A stretch of DNA of 9,103 bases from JBFLYE01 sp040756715 [NCBI: bacterium] (lineage in GTDB: Bacteria > UBA9089 > UBA9088). Positions 1 to 4,653 of the stretch are shown here, piece after piece; positions within the stretch are counted from its first letter, which is position 1, and each line of letters opens with the position of its first letter. The DNA is taken from the NCBI GenBank assembly GCA_040756715.1, contig JBFLYE010000059.1, positions 1 through 9,103 of the forward strand, written 5' to 3'. A program made the position numbers and the translations under genes. A model generated the notes under the pieces. That model saw only the letters and a list, made by a program, of their open reading frames with translations. It searched no databases and was not told the DNA's origin.

Positions 1-6
1 GAAATT

Positions 7-118
7 TTCAATTCAAAATTCAAAATTTAGAATTCAAAATTTCTTAAAAGGTGGATGAATTTTTAACAGATAAACACACCCTATCTATTTTTGCACTAAG
101 TGAGGGAAGATACTATAA
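7..118. repeat. Left copy of ~112-bp direct repeat bracketing the cassette array
   Basis: This segment recurs in the same orientation at 4037-4150, about 4.03 kb away. The copies differ by two single-base indels (TTTTAACAG versus TTTTAAACAG, and CACACCC versus CACAACCC) and two substitutions near 102-104, so they are diverged genuine copies. The left third is built from AATTCAAAATTC-type units. The right end finishes with GGAAGATACTATAA, after which the copies diverge abruptly. I see no terminal inverted repeats and no ORF, so it is not an obvious insertion sequence. The left limit is uncertain because it lies near the window edge. Confidence 0.9.
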
Positions 119-579
119 TACTTGGATATAATGAGTACAAAGTAACTACTGTGTATGTTGTATTCGGCTTCTCATCTTTACTGGTGTGGATGTTGGTAAC
201 CGGTTTGGCTGTAAAGAAATACTGGGGAACTTATTACATACATTGGGTGCCCTCTTGGCTTAAAGATAAGCAGAGGCTGATTAGCTTTACACTCATAATT
301 CATCTTGTGGTTGGTCTTATCATCTTTACTATTCCTGTTTGGATTTGTTATACTTGGATTCTTTATCCTTTTATCTTTGGCATCTTGGGAGGTTTAGAAG
401 GAATGGTTGAATGGGTTATCCTTAATCATCGTTTTAAGATTTTACAGAAAGTTCCTCAATTGAAAGAGTTAAGGTTGTCATCTACATTAACTTCTGTTTT
501 CTTCAAACATCTATTCTTCTGGATGTTGACACTATTGACATTTATTACAGTTTTATGGATTGGACATTGGGTTAAGTAA
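100..579 (+). CDS. Small multi-pass membrane protein, function unknown (first cassette ORF)
   Basis: A 159-residue ORF starting at GTG. It is strongly hydrophobic, with likely membrane segments at about residues 18-37, 60-83, 85-108 and 135-156, and short charged loops (for example KDKQR near 56-59). I do not recognise a family and see no catalytic motif. The first six codons lie in the 112-bp repeat (7-118), and no convincing Shine-Dalgarno sequence precedes GTG 100. The native N-terminus may therefore be lost, or translation may begin at GTG 151 in the same frame, just before the first membrane segment. It sits upstream of attC site 1 in the same direction, as expected for a cassette gene. 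It is probably an accessory inner-membrane protein; the role is unknown. Confidence 0.6.
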   Translation: MREDTIILGYNEYKVTTVYVVFGFSSLLVWMLVTGLAVKKYWGTYYIHWVPSWLKDKQRLISFTLIIHLVVGLIIFTIPVWICYTWILYPFIFGILGGLEGMVEWVILNHRFKILQKVPQLKELRLSSTLTSVFFKHLFFWMLTLLTFITVLWIGHWVK

Positions 580-608
580 AAAGGCTAATTGGATACTGAA
601 CAAAAAGC

Positions 609-671
609 GTATAACCAATCGCTGAAGCTGACGGCGGGCAAGCCCGCCGCAGCTTAGCTCGGTCGTTAGAC
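609..671 (+). repeat. attC recombination site 1 (63 bp)
   Basis: The R'' box is GTATAAC (609-615) and the R' box is GTTAGAC (665-671). Between them an imperfect palindrome has left arm 621-639 and right arm 642-658. The arms pair except for two extra bases in the left arm (G in GCTgAAGCTG and the following A), the extrahelical bases that guide IntI binding to the folded bottom strand. Expected cleavage lies between G665 and T666. It begins 29 nt after the membrane-protein stop codon. Confidence 0.9.
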
Positions 672-693
672 CTTTTGAGAGGAATTACAAAAG

Positions 694-951
694 GTGCCTA
701 TTATAAGTCGATTTTTTGGAATCATAATTTATATGTATTGGCGTGAACATGTACCTGCACATTTTCATGCAAAATATGGAGATGAAGAGGTGGTTGTTGA
801 AATTGAAACAGGAAGGGTTACAGGCTATATGTCTAAACGTGCTTTATCTATGGTGCAGGAATGGCGAGAATTACATAAAGAAAAGTTACTAAACGATTGG
901 CACTTAGCTGAACAGAATAAGCCATTGAAGAGAATAGAGCCTTTGGAGTAG
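694..951 (+). CDS. DUF4160 protein, first copy (putative TA-pair member)
   Basis: An 85-residue protein of the DUF4160 family. It is recognised by the N-terminal pattern MPIISRFFGIIIYMY, the EHVPAHFHAKYG histidine motif (about residues 18-29), the central EEVVVEIETG strand and the C-terminal QEWRELHKEKLLNDW helix. Length matches the family. The start is GTG 694, preceded by GAGAGG around 677-682 and matching the usual family N-terminus. It lies 22 nt after attC site 1 and ends 9 nt before a DUF2442 gene. The DUF4160-DUF2442 pairing is common in bacteria and has been treated as a toxin-antitoxin-like module by neighbourhood analysis. No biochemical activity is established to my knowledge, and which partner would be the toxin is not evident here. 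Confidence 0.88.
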   Translation: MPIISRFFGIIIYMYWREHVPAHFHAKYGDEEVVVEIETGRVTGYMSKRALSMVQEWRELHKEKLLNDWHLAEQNKPLKRIEPLE

Positions 952-960
952 GGGGCAGAA

Positions 961-1206
961 ATGATACTTCATGTTAAAGAGGCAAAATATTTGCATGATT
1001 ATGTAATTTGGCTTCGGTTTAATGATGGTGCCATAGGAGAAGTTGATCTGAAGGACGAACTCTATGGCGAGGTATTTGAACCTCTGAAAGACATAGAAAG
1101 GTTTAAATCCCTCAAGGTTGACCCAGACATAGAGACAATTGTATGGGATAATGGGGCAGATATGGCGCCAGAATTTTTATACGACAAGATGAAAGTCTTG
1201 GCCTAA
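961..1206 (+). CDS. DUF2442 protein, first copy (partner of DUF4160)
   Basis: An 81-residue DUF2442 protein. Family signs are the early hydrophobic strand with LHDYVIWLRFNDG, the acidic turn GEVDLKDEL, the FEPLKDIERFKSLKVD segment and the C-terminal IETIVWDNGADMAPEFLYDK signature. ATG 961 follows a purine-rich GGGGGCAGAA stretch that overlaps the end of the DUF4160 gene, so the two are probably translated from one message. Its TAA stop lies inside the R'' box (GCCTAAC, 1201-1207) of attC site 2, so coding sequence runs directly into the recombination site. It is a small cytoplasmic protein, presumed partner of the upstream DUF4160 product. A TA or regulatory role is inferred from pairing only. 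Confidence 0.88.
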   Translation: MILHVKEAKYLHDYVIWLRFNDGAIGEVDLKDELYGEVFEPLKDIERFKSLKVDPDIETIVWDNGADMAPEFLYDKMKVLA

Positions 1207-1264
1207 CAGATCGCTGAAGCTGACCGCCGGGCAAGCCCGCCGCAGCTTAGCTTAATCGTTAGAC
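1201..1264 (+). repeat. attC recombination site 2 (64 bp)
   Basis: The R'' box is GCCTAAC (1201-1207) and the R' box is GTTAGAC (1258-1264), enclosing a palindrome almost identical to site 1. The left arm reads GACCGCCGGGC where sites 1 and 3 have GACGGCGGGC, so the distal stem has a local mismatch or bulge. The stop codon of the preceding DUF2442 gene is embedded in the R'' box. Cleavage is expected between G1258 and T1259. Confidence 0.9.
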
Positions 1265-1319
1265 AGTACAATAATATCACAACACAAATGGAATCGTTAT
1301 GGAGGTTATGGAAAAAGTA

Positions 1320-1580
1320 ATGCCTGAAATCAGTCGGTTTTATGGTATCATTATTGCGATGTACTTTGACGAGCATGGTCCACCTCATTTTCATGTACGT
1401 TACGCGGGATCGAAAGCGGCGGTAAGAATACAGGATTTAACAATTTCCGAAGGTAGCCTACCACCAAGAGTGTTGGGCTTAGTGGTCGAATGGGCTGCAA
1501 AACACCAGAAAGAACTTATGTACAATTGGGAATTAGTACAAAGTGATCAGCAGCCGAGTAAGATTCAGCCATTAGATTAA
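1320..1580 (+). CDS. DUF4160 protein, second copy
   Basis: An 86-residue DUF4160 protein clearly homologous to the gene at 694-951. It shares the MPxISRFxGIIIxMY start, the EHGPPHFHVRY histidine motif, the VVEWAAKHQKEL helix and the IQPLD end, but many positions differ, so it is not a recent duplicate. I chose ATG 1320 because family members begin MPEISRFYG and GGAGG (1301-1305) lies 14 nt upstream. In-frame ATGs at 1299 and 1308 would add seven or four residues, but have no ribosome site or one too close. It lies 55 nt after attC site 2 and is followed at 12 nt by a DUF2442 gene, repeating the layout of the preceding cassette. Confidence 0.86.
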   Translation: MPEISRFYGIIIAMYFDEHGPPHFHVRYAGSKAAVRIQDLTISEGSLPPRVLGLVVEWAAKHQKELMYNWELVQSDQQPSKIQPLD

Positions 1581-1592
1581 GGAGGGATGACA

Positions 1593-1877
1593 ATGAGTTT
1601 TGATGTGATCTCAGCAGAATATGTTGGAGAATATAAGATTAAGTTAACATTTGAGAATGGAAAATCGGGAGTAGTTGATTTTCTCCCGTATACACGGAAG
1701 GGTGGAGTCTTTGCAAGATTCAAGGATCTCAAGTACTTTAAGCAATTTGAGGTCAATCGGGATTTAGGAACAATCAGCTGGAGGAGCGAAGTAGACATAG
1801 CACCTGAAACTCTTTATTCGAAAGCAATTGGTGAGCCACTACCTCAATGGATGGAAGAGAAGGTGATGCTAAAGTAG
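1593..1877 (+). CDS. DUF2442 protein, second copy
   Basis: A 94-residue DUF2442 protein: SAEYVGEYKIKLTFENGK at the N-terminus, GVVDFLPY, the FKDLKYFKQFEVN segment, and the C-terminal GTISWRSEVDIAPETLYSKA signature. The start is placed at ATG 1593, because GGAGGG (1581-1586) sits 6-7 nt upstream; the in-frame ATG 1587 directly abuts that ribosome site. Compared with the first copy it carries a longer C-terminal tail (GEPLPQWMEEKVMLK). The stop lies 3 nt before the R'' box of attC site 3. It is the presumed partner of the DUF4160 protein at 1320-1580, encoded in the same cassette. Confidence 0.87.
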   Translation: MSFDVISAEYVGEYKIKLTFENGKSGVVDFLPYTRKGGVFARFKDLKYFKQFEVNRDLGTISWRSEVDIAPETLYSKAIGEPLPQWMEEKVMLK

Positions 1878-1880
1878 ACT

Positions 1881-1943
1881 GTCTAACCCATCACTGAAGC
1901 TGACGGCGGGCAAGTCCGCCGCAGCTTAGCTCAATCGTTAGGC
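1881..1943 (+). repeat. attC recombination site 3 (63 bp)
   Basis: The R'' box is GTCTAAC (1881-1887) and the R' box is GTTAGGC (1937-1943). The palindrome is nearly the same as in sites 1 and 2, with one change in the right arm (AAGTCCGCC for AAGCCCGCC) and CACTG for CGCTG in the left. The same two extrahelical positions are kept. Cleavage is expected between G1937 and T1938. Confidence 0.9.
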
Positions 1944-1978
1944 AGAAAATATATAAATACCCAAAGGAGGAACTAAAA

Positions 1979-2350
1979 ATGGCAAGAATTGTTCAAAAAA
2001 TACAAATAAATGGAAGAGAGCTTAATGCCTTGTTTGATACAGGTTCACTTAGATCATATATTTGCAAAGAATTTGAGCCACCAAATACACGGAAAGTTCC
2101 TTCCATTCATGTAAGTATTGGTGGAAGAACACTTAACCTTGATAGGCGTTGTGATGTAAGTGCAATGATCAATGGACTTGAATTTGATTTTAGTGCATAT
2201 ATAGTAGATGAACTTGGTGAAATAGAAGAAGGTTGTATTGATGCTTTGATTGGTGCCCTCTGTATGGAAGAATGGTGGATAAAACTTGATCCAAAGAGTA
2301 GAACACTTGATCTCTCTAATCTAAGACGCCGTGAATTTACAGAATATTGA
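1979..2350 (+). CDS. Retropepsin-like aspartic protease, single domain
   Basis: A 123-residue protein with the layout of a clan AA, retropepsin-like aspartic protease. The active-site motif LFDTGS lies at about residues 18-23 after two short strands; strand-rich sequence with IHVSIGGRTL follows; and a C-terminal IDALIGALCMEEWWIKLD segment matches the hydrophobic-hydrophobic-Gly signature before the terminal strand. One DTGS motif means it would act as a homodimer, as retroviral proteases do. No signal peptide or membrane anchor is visible, so it is probably cytoplasmic; the substrate is unknown. The start is ATG 1979, with AGGAGG at 1965-1970, an excellent ribosome site. It occupies its own cassette between attC sites 3 and 4. 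The non-catalytic DUF homologues of this fold are an alternative, but the motif is intact. Confidence 0.75.
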   Translation: MARIVQKIQINGRELNALFDTGSLRSYICKEFEPPNTRKVPSIHVSIGGRTLNLDRRCDVSAMINGLEFDFSAYIVDELGEIEEGCIDALIGALCMEEWWIKLDPKSRTLDLSNLRRREFTEY

Positions 2351-2419
2351 TTTTGAGTAGCCATTATAGAAATGGTCAGATATGGGATAAACTAAGCAAG
2401 AAAAATGAGGGGAATTTTT

Positions 2420-2556
2420 GTCTAACAAATCGCTGCACCTGACTGCGAGGGGCTGTGGCGTGATTGAGATAGTTTTGTAATTTCCCAAAGTTTTATCTTG
2501 CTTATGAAAGTGTAGTGGTAATTCCCCCTCGCAGCAGGTGAGCTCAATCGTTATAC
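2420..2556 (+). repeat. attC recombination site 4 (137 bp, long variable loop)
   Basis: The R'' box is GTCTAAC (2420-2426) and the R' box is GTTATAC (2550-2556). Left arm 2432-2452 and right arm 2525-2543 pair perfectly except for two extra left-arm bases (G in GCTgCACCTG and the following A), the same geometry as sites 1-3 with different stem sequence. The terminal region, about 2453-2524, is long and partly unstructured, which is usual for the variable part of attC sites. Cleavage is expected between G2550 and T2551. Confidence 0.88.
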
Positions 2557-2589
2557 GAAAGGCTCAAGATTGGTTTAAGAAGGTCAATT

Positions 2590-3606
2590 ATGGAAGATAG
2601 AGCTATATATAGTACCAAAGAAGCTGCTGACTATCTGGGGGTAAGTCCATCTACTATCTATCGTATAGAAAAACGAGGCTTGCTTTCTCCTGTAAGAACC
2701 CCAGGAGGACAAAGACGCTTCAGCCAAAAAGACCTTGAAGAGTTCCCCAGAAAAAGTCAAGACATTGAGACCCCATTAGTAAGAGAAAAGCTCGTTCCCT
2801 ATCAGGTTACCCCCAAGATTGAACCTTATTTTCATGAAGATTCTATTTGGATTTATAATGATGATTTTTTGACAACAAACTGTGTTAGCAAAGGGACAAT
2901 TGATTTGATTGTTACTTCTCCTCCCTATAATGTAGATATTAAGTACAATTCTTGTGATGACAAAATCTCCTACAAAGATTATTTATCTTTCACAAGGGAG
3001 TGGTTGACAAAATGCTATAGATTGGTAAAAGATGATGGGAGGTTTTGTCTAAATATTCCTCTTGATAAAAACAAAGGCGGTCAGCAAAGCGTATGTGCTG
3101 ACATCACAACAATTGCAAAGCAAGTAGGGTGGAAATACCATTCAACAATTATTTGGAATGAGCAAAATATTTCAAGACGGACTGCATGGGGTTCGTGGCT
3201 TTCTGCTTCAGCTCCTTATGTTATTGCTCCTGTTGAAGTTATTGTTATTCTTTACAAAGACCGGTGGAAGAAGATTAGTGGTAGTAAAAAATCAGATATT
3301 AGTAGAAAAGAGTTTATGGATTGGACGAATGGGATGTGGAATTTTATGGGTGAGAGTAAAAAGAGAGTTGGGCATCCAGCCCCATTTCCAGTAGAGCTTC
3401 CAAGAAGATGTATAAAATTATTCACTTTTGTGGGTGATACTATACTCGATCCATTCTTAGGTAGTGGCTCTACCTTAATTGCTGCATACCTTACAAACAG
3501 AAAAGGAATTGGGGTTGAGATTGATAAAAATTACTGTGGGATTGCAAAACAGAGGTTGGTAAGCGAAGCAAAGATAAACCAGCTTAAATTGGAGCTAACA
3601 ACATAG
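2590..3606 (+). CDS. DNA methyltransferase (beta-class N4-C/N6-A) with N-terminal MerR/excisionase-type HTH
   Basis: A 338-residue S-adenosylmethionine-dependent DNA methyltransferase. Residues 6-52 form an excisionase/MerR-type helix-turn-helix (YSTKEAADYLGVSPSTIYR, then the wing RTPGGQRRFSQKDLEEF). Motif IV, TSPPYN, is at 109-114; the SAM-binding motif I, DPFLGSGS, is at 287-294, followed by GVEID (308-312). Motif IV before motif I is the beta-class order. SPPY favours N4-cytosine but does not exclude N6-adenine. Residues about 160-270 should hold target recognition. ATG 2590 follows AAGAAGG (2577-2583). The stop lies 5 nt before the endonuclease-like gene, giving an R-M pair. The HTH may provide autoregulation in place of a separate C protein, or contribute to DNA binding; this is inference. 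It begins 33 nt after attC site 4. Confidence 0.88.
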   Translation: MEDRAIYSTKEAADYLGVSPSTIYRIEKRGLLSPVRTPGGQRRFSQKDLEEFPRKSQDIETPLVREKLVPYQVTPKIEPYFHEDSIWIYNDDFLTTNCVSKGTIDLIVTSPPYNVDIKYNSCDDKISYKDYLSFTREWLTKCYRLVKDDGRFCLNIPLDKNKGGQQSVCADITTIAKQVGWKYHSTIIWNEQNISRRTAWGSWLSASAPYVIAPVEVIVILYKDRWKKISGSKKSDISRKEFMDWTNGMWNFMGESKKRVGHPAPFPVELPRRCIKLFTFVGDTILDPFLGSGSTLIAAYLTNRKGIGVEIDKNYCGIAKQRLVSEAKINQLKLELTT

Positions 3607-3611
3607 GCAAG

Positions 3612-3953
3612 ATGATGGCTAAATTGAAAAAGACCATTGCTGATTTGATAATGGAATACTTTAGAAATCATCCTAAAGAAGACCTACAACATGGCCCAGT
3701 TGTTGATTGGGTCGAGGAACAGTATCTCAAACTATATGGTAAGAAACCTCGAGATACTTGGCGTGGTATAAGAAGATTGCATCAGGAAGGTTTTCTGATA
3801 AAGGTAAGAAAGGGAGTTTATAAATATGACCCTGACCTCATTCAAAATAAGGAGTTATACGAATTCCCTGAAAATGTCAAAGAAGCAATCTTTAAGAGAG
3901 ATGGATATATAGTTAATTCCATAACGCTTTACAAAATGTATGTGTTTAGATAA
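3612..3953 (+). CDS. Truncated HNH restriction endonuclease (winged-helix part only)
   Basis: A 113-residue ORF directly after the methyltransferase. Residues 1-75 look like a winged-helix DNA-binding region (IADLIMEYFRNHP, then DTWRGIRRLHQEGFLIKVRKGVYKY in two adjacent parts). At about 86-98, FPENVKEAIFKRDGY is the conserved lead-in to an HNH nuclease domain, where a zinc-binding Cys-x-x-Cys normally follows at once. Here the next 15 residues (from about 3906) are unrelated and a stop follows, and no alternative frame continues the domain. The catalytic HNH residues are therefore missing, and the product is almost certainly unable to cut DNA. ATG 3612 or 3615 could be used. Truncation coincides with the loss of cassette structure (no attC) and with AT-rich repeat sequence downstream. 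Confidence 0.78.
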   Translation: MMAKLKKTIADLIMEYFRNHPKEDLQHGPVVDWVEEQYLKLYGKKPRDTWRGIRRLHQEGFLIKVRKGVYKYDPDLIQNKELYEFPENVKEAIFKRDGYIVNSITLYKMYVFR

Positions 3954-4036
3954 TCTTAAGGAAAACTTTATAAAATTATGAATTTTGAATGTTGAATTTT
4001 GAATTAAAAGGGAAAAAATTTTATAAAACTTAAACC
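3954..4036. other. AT-rich spacer with inverted and direct repeats at the array/operon junction
   Basis: This holds GAATTTTGAAT-type units (3980-4005) that are inverted relative to the AATTCAAAATTC units of the 112-bp repeat. A perfect 14-bp inverted repeat pairs 3992-4005 with 4040-4053 across 34 nt. A looser direct repeat (AAGGAAAACTTTATAAAA near 3959 and AAGGGAAAAAATTTTATAAA near 4008) is also visible. Genes converge here, so the hairpin could help terminate both transcripts, though no classic GC-rich terminator is present. No gene is seen. Confidence 0.55.
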
Positions 4037-4150
4037 TTCAATTCAAAATTCAAAATTTAGAATTCAAAATTTCTTAAAAGGTGGATGAATTTTTAAACAG
4101 ATAAACACAACCCTATCTATTTTTGCACTAAGTAATGGAAGATACTATAA
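4037..4150. repeat. Right copy of the ~112-bp direct repeat
   Basis: Same orientation as 7-118, with two 1-bp insertions and two substitutions relative to it. Similarity stops exactly after GATACTATAA (4150), inside the 3' end of the minus-strand collagen-tailed gene. The repeat provides that gene's last ten or so codons and its stop. The left end (TTCAATTCAAAATTC) abuts AT-rich sequence. Confidence 0.9.
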
Positions 4151-4605
4151 GTTCCCTGTGGACCCTGTGGCCCGATTGGTCCTGGGTTAAGGGCATAGGT
4201 GGCTGTGCTGGCATAGGTTGCTGTCTGTGCATACAAGGAAGCAAAGCCAAAGACAACAGAATTTACCCTTTGCCTTGGGCTAAGTGCACTACCTTTGATT
4301 ACTATTTCAAGCCAGAGGTCTTGGTTAATCAAGCTTGTAATGGGAAGTGGCCCCAGACGGGTAGAGAATATACCTTGGGTGCAGAAAACATCTCTATCCC
4401 CAGTCCAAAGGACACTACCCCCAGTCTCCTGGGGATAGAGCTTAAAGGTAATGCTCTTTGTCCCCTCTACCAATAGACCATTTTCCTGAAGAAGGCCCTG
4501 GTAGCTGATATACCCAGGAACCCTGATTTCTCCTTTCCCCTCTTTTCCTGATAGGAAAAGACCCAAAATGGCTAATGCCATTATGAACATTTTTCTGTTC
4601 TTCAT
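4117..4605 (-). CDS. Secreted tail-fibre-head-like protein with start of a collagen-like tail; C-terminus replaced by repeat
   Basis: A 162-residue protein. Residues 1-20 are a signal peptide (basic MKNRK, then a hydrophobic core). Residues 27-125 match a widespread secreted head domain: VPGYISYQGLLQENG, SITFKLYPQETGG, LWTGDRDVF, TQGIFSTRLG, WLEIVIKG and SPRQRVNSVVFGFAS. A low-complexity ATYASTATYA linker follows, then the first collagen-type triplets, GPIGPQGPQG (142-151). Relatives usually continue with a long Gly-X-Y tract and a C-terminal domain. Here residues 152-162 (TYSIFHYLVQK) are encoded by the 112-bp repeat, so the gene looks truncated. ATG 4605 has GGGAGG 8 nt upstream, stronger than its operon neighbours. 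It lies 48 nt downstream of the MNT-HEPN gene. The product is probably surface-exposed; whether the stub is functional is doubtful. Confidence 0.78.
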   Translation of the reverse strand: MKNRKMFIMALAILGLFLSGKEGKGEIRVPGYISYQGLLQENGLLVEGTKSITFKLYPQETGGSVLWTGDRDVFCTQGIFSTRLGPLPITSLINQDLWLEIVIKGSALSPRQRVNSVVFGFASLYAQTATYASTATYALNPGPIGPQGPQGTYSIFHYLVQK

Positions 4606-4619
4606 CTTTTGTTCCTCCC

Positions 4620-4635
4620 TGTTGCTTTTGCAACA
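4620..4635 (-). other. Perfect 6-bp-stem hairpin before the collagen-tailed gene
   Basis: TGTTGC-TTTT-GCAACA is a perfect inverted repeat that abuts the Shine-Dalgarno sequence (GGGAGG) of the 4605 start on the minus strand and lies 18 nt past the stop of the MNT-HEPN gene. It has no T-run on the minus-strand side, so it is a poor intrinsic terminator. It may shield the 3' end of the upstream transcript or affect initiation downstream. Both roles are inference. Confidence 0.4.
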
Positions 4636-4653
4636 TTTTAAATTTGTAACTAT

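Larger units (their letters stand above)
119..3906 (+). mobile_element. Integron gene-cassette array fragment (no integrase in window)
   Basis: Four attC-like sites alternate with one- or two-gene modules, all on +. Complete cassettes, measured between the G and TT of successive R' boxes, are 666-1258 (593 bp), 1259-1937 (679 bp) and 1938-2550 (613 bp). A left partial unit (membrane protein) and a right unit (R-M genes) that lacks an attC at its 3' end complete the fragment. The three short attC sites are nearly identical, a hallmark of chromosomal (sedentary) integrons; the cargo of TA-like pairs, protease and R-M genes also fits that class. The ends given are where similarity to the flanking 112-bp repeat stops (left) and where the endonuclease reading frame loses family similarity (right). 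No intI or attI is visible, so the array continues elsewhere or is a detached cluster. Confidence 0.85.

Noticed and set aside
100-579. DUF3307 or another named membrane family for the first ORF
   Set aside because: Hydrophobic pattern only; I could not find the conserved residues needed to support a family name.
1203-1394. Minus-strand ORF across attC site 2
   Set aside because: It overlaps the attC palindrome and the start of the second DUF4160 gene, has no ribosome site and no family features.
609-1943. GC-rich palindromes 1-3 as simple rho-independent terminators
   Set aside because: They lack a following T-run and instead carry paired RYYYAAC/GTTRRRY boxes and conserved extrahelical bases, which fits attC better.
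2107-2364. Minus-strand ORF antisense to the protease gene
   Set aside because: Ser-rich, low-information translation lying wholly against a gene with an excellent ribosome site and motif.
609-2556. Repeated GC-rich palindromes as a CRISPR array
   Set aside because: Spacing is 590-680 bp and the intervals contain genes; the repeats have attC R boxes and imperfect stems, not a regular 25-40 bp repeat-spacer pattern.
3906-3953. A decayed attC at the end of the R-M cassette
   Set aside because: GTTAATT and CATAACG strings are present but do not form a spaced R''/R' pair or a palindrome.
7-4150. The 112-bp repeat as the ends of an insertion sequence or MITE
   Set aside because: No terminal inverted repeats, no transposase and no target-site duplication are visible.
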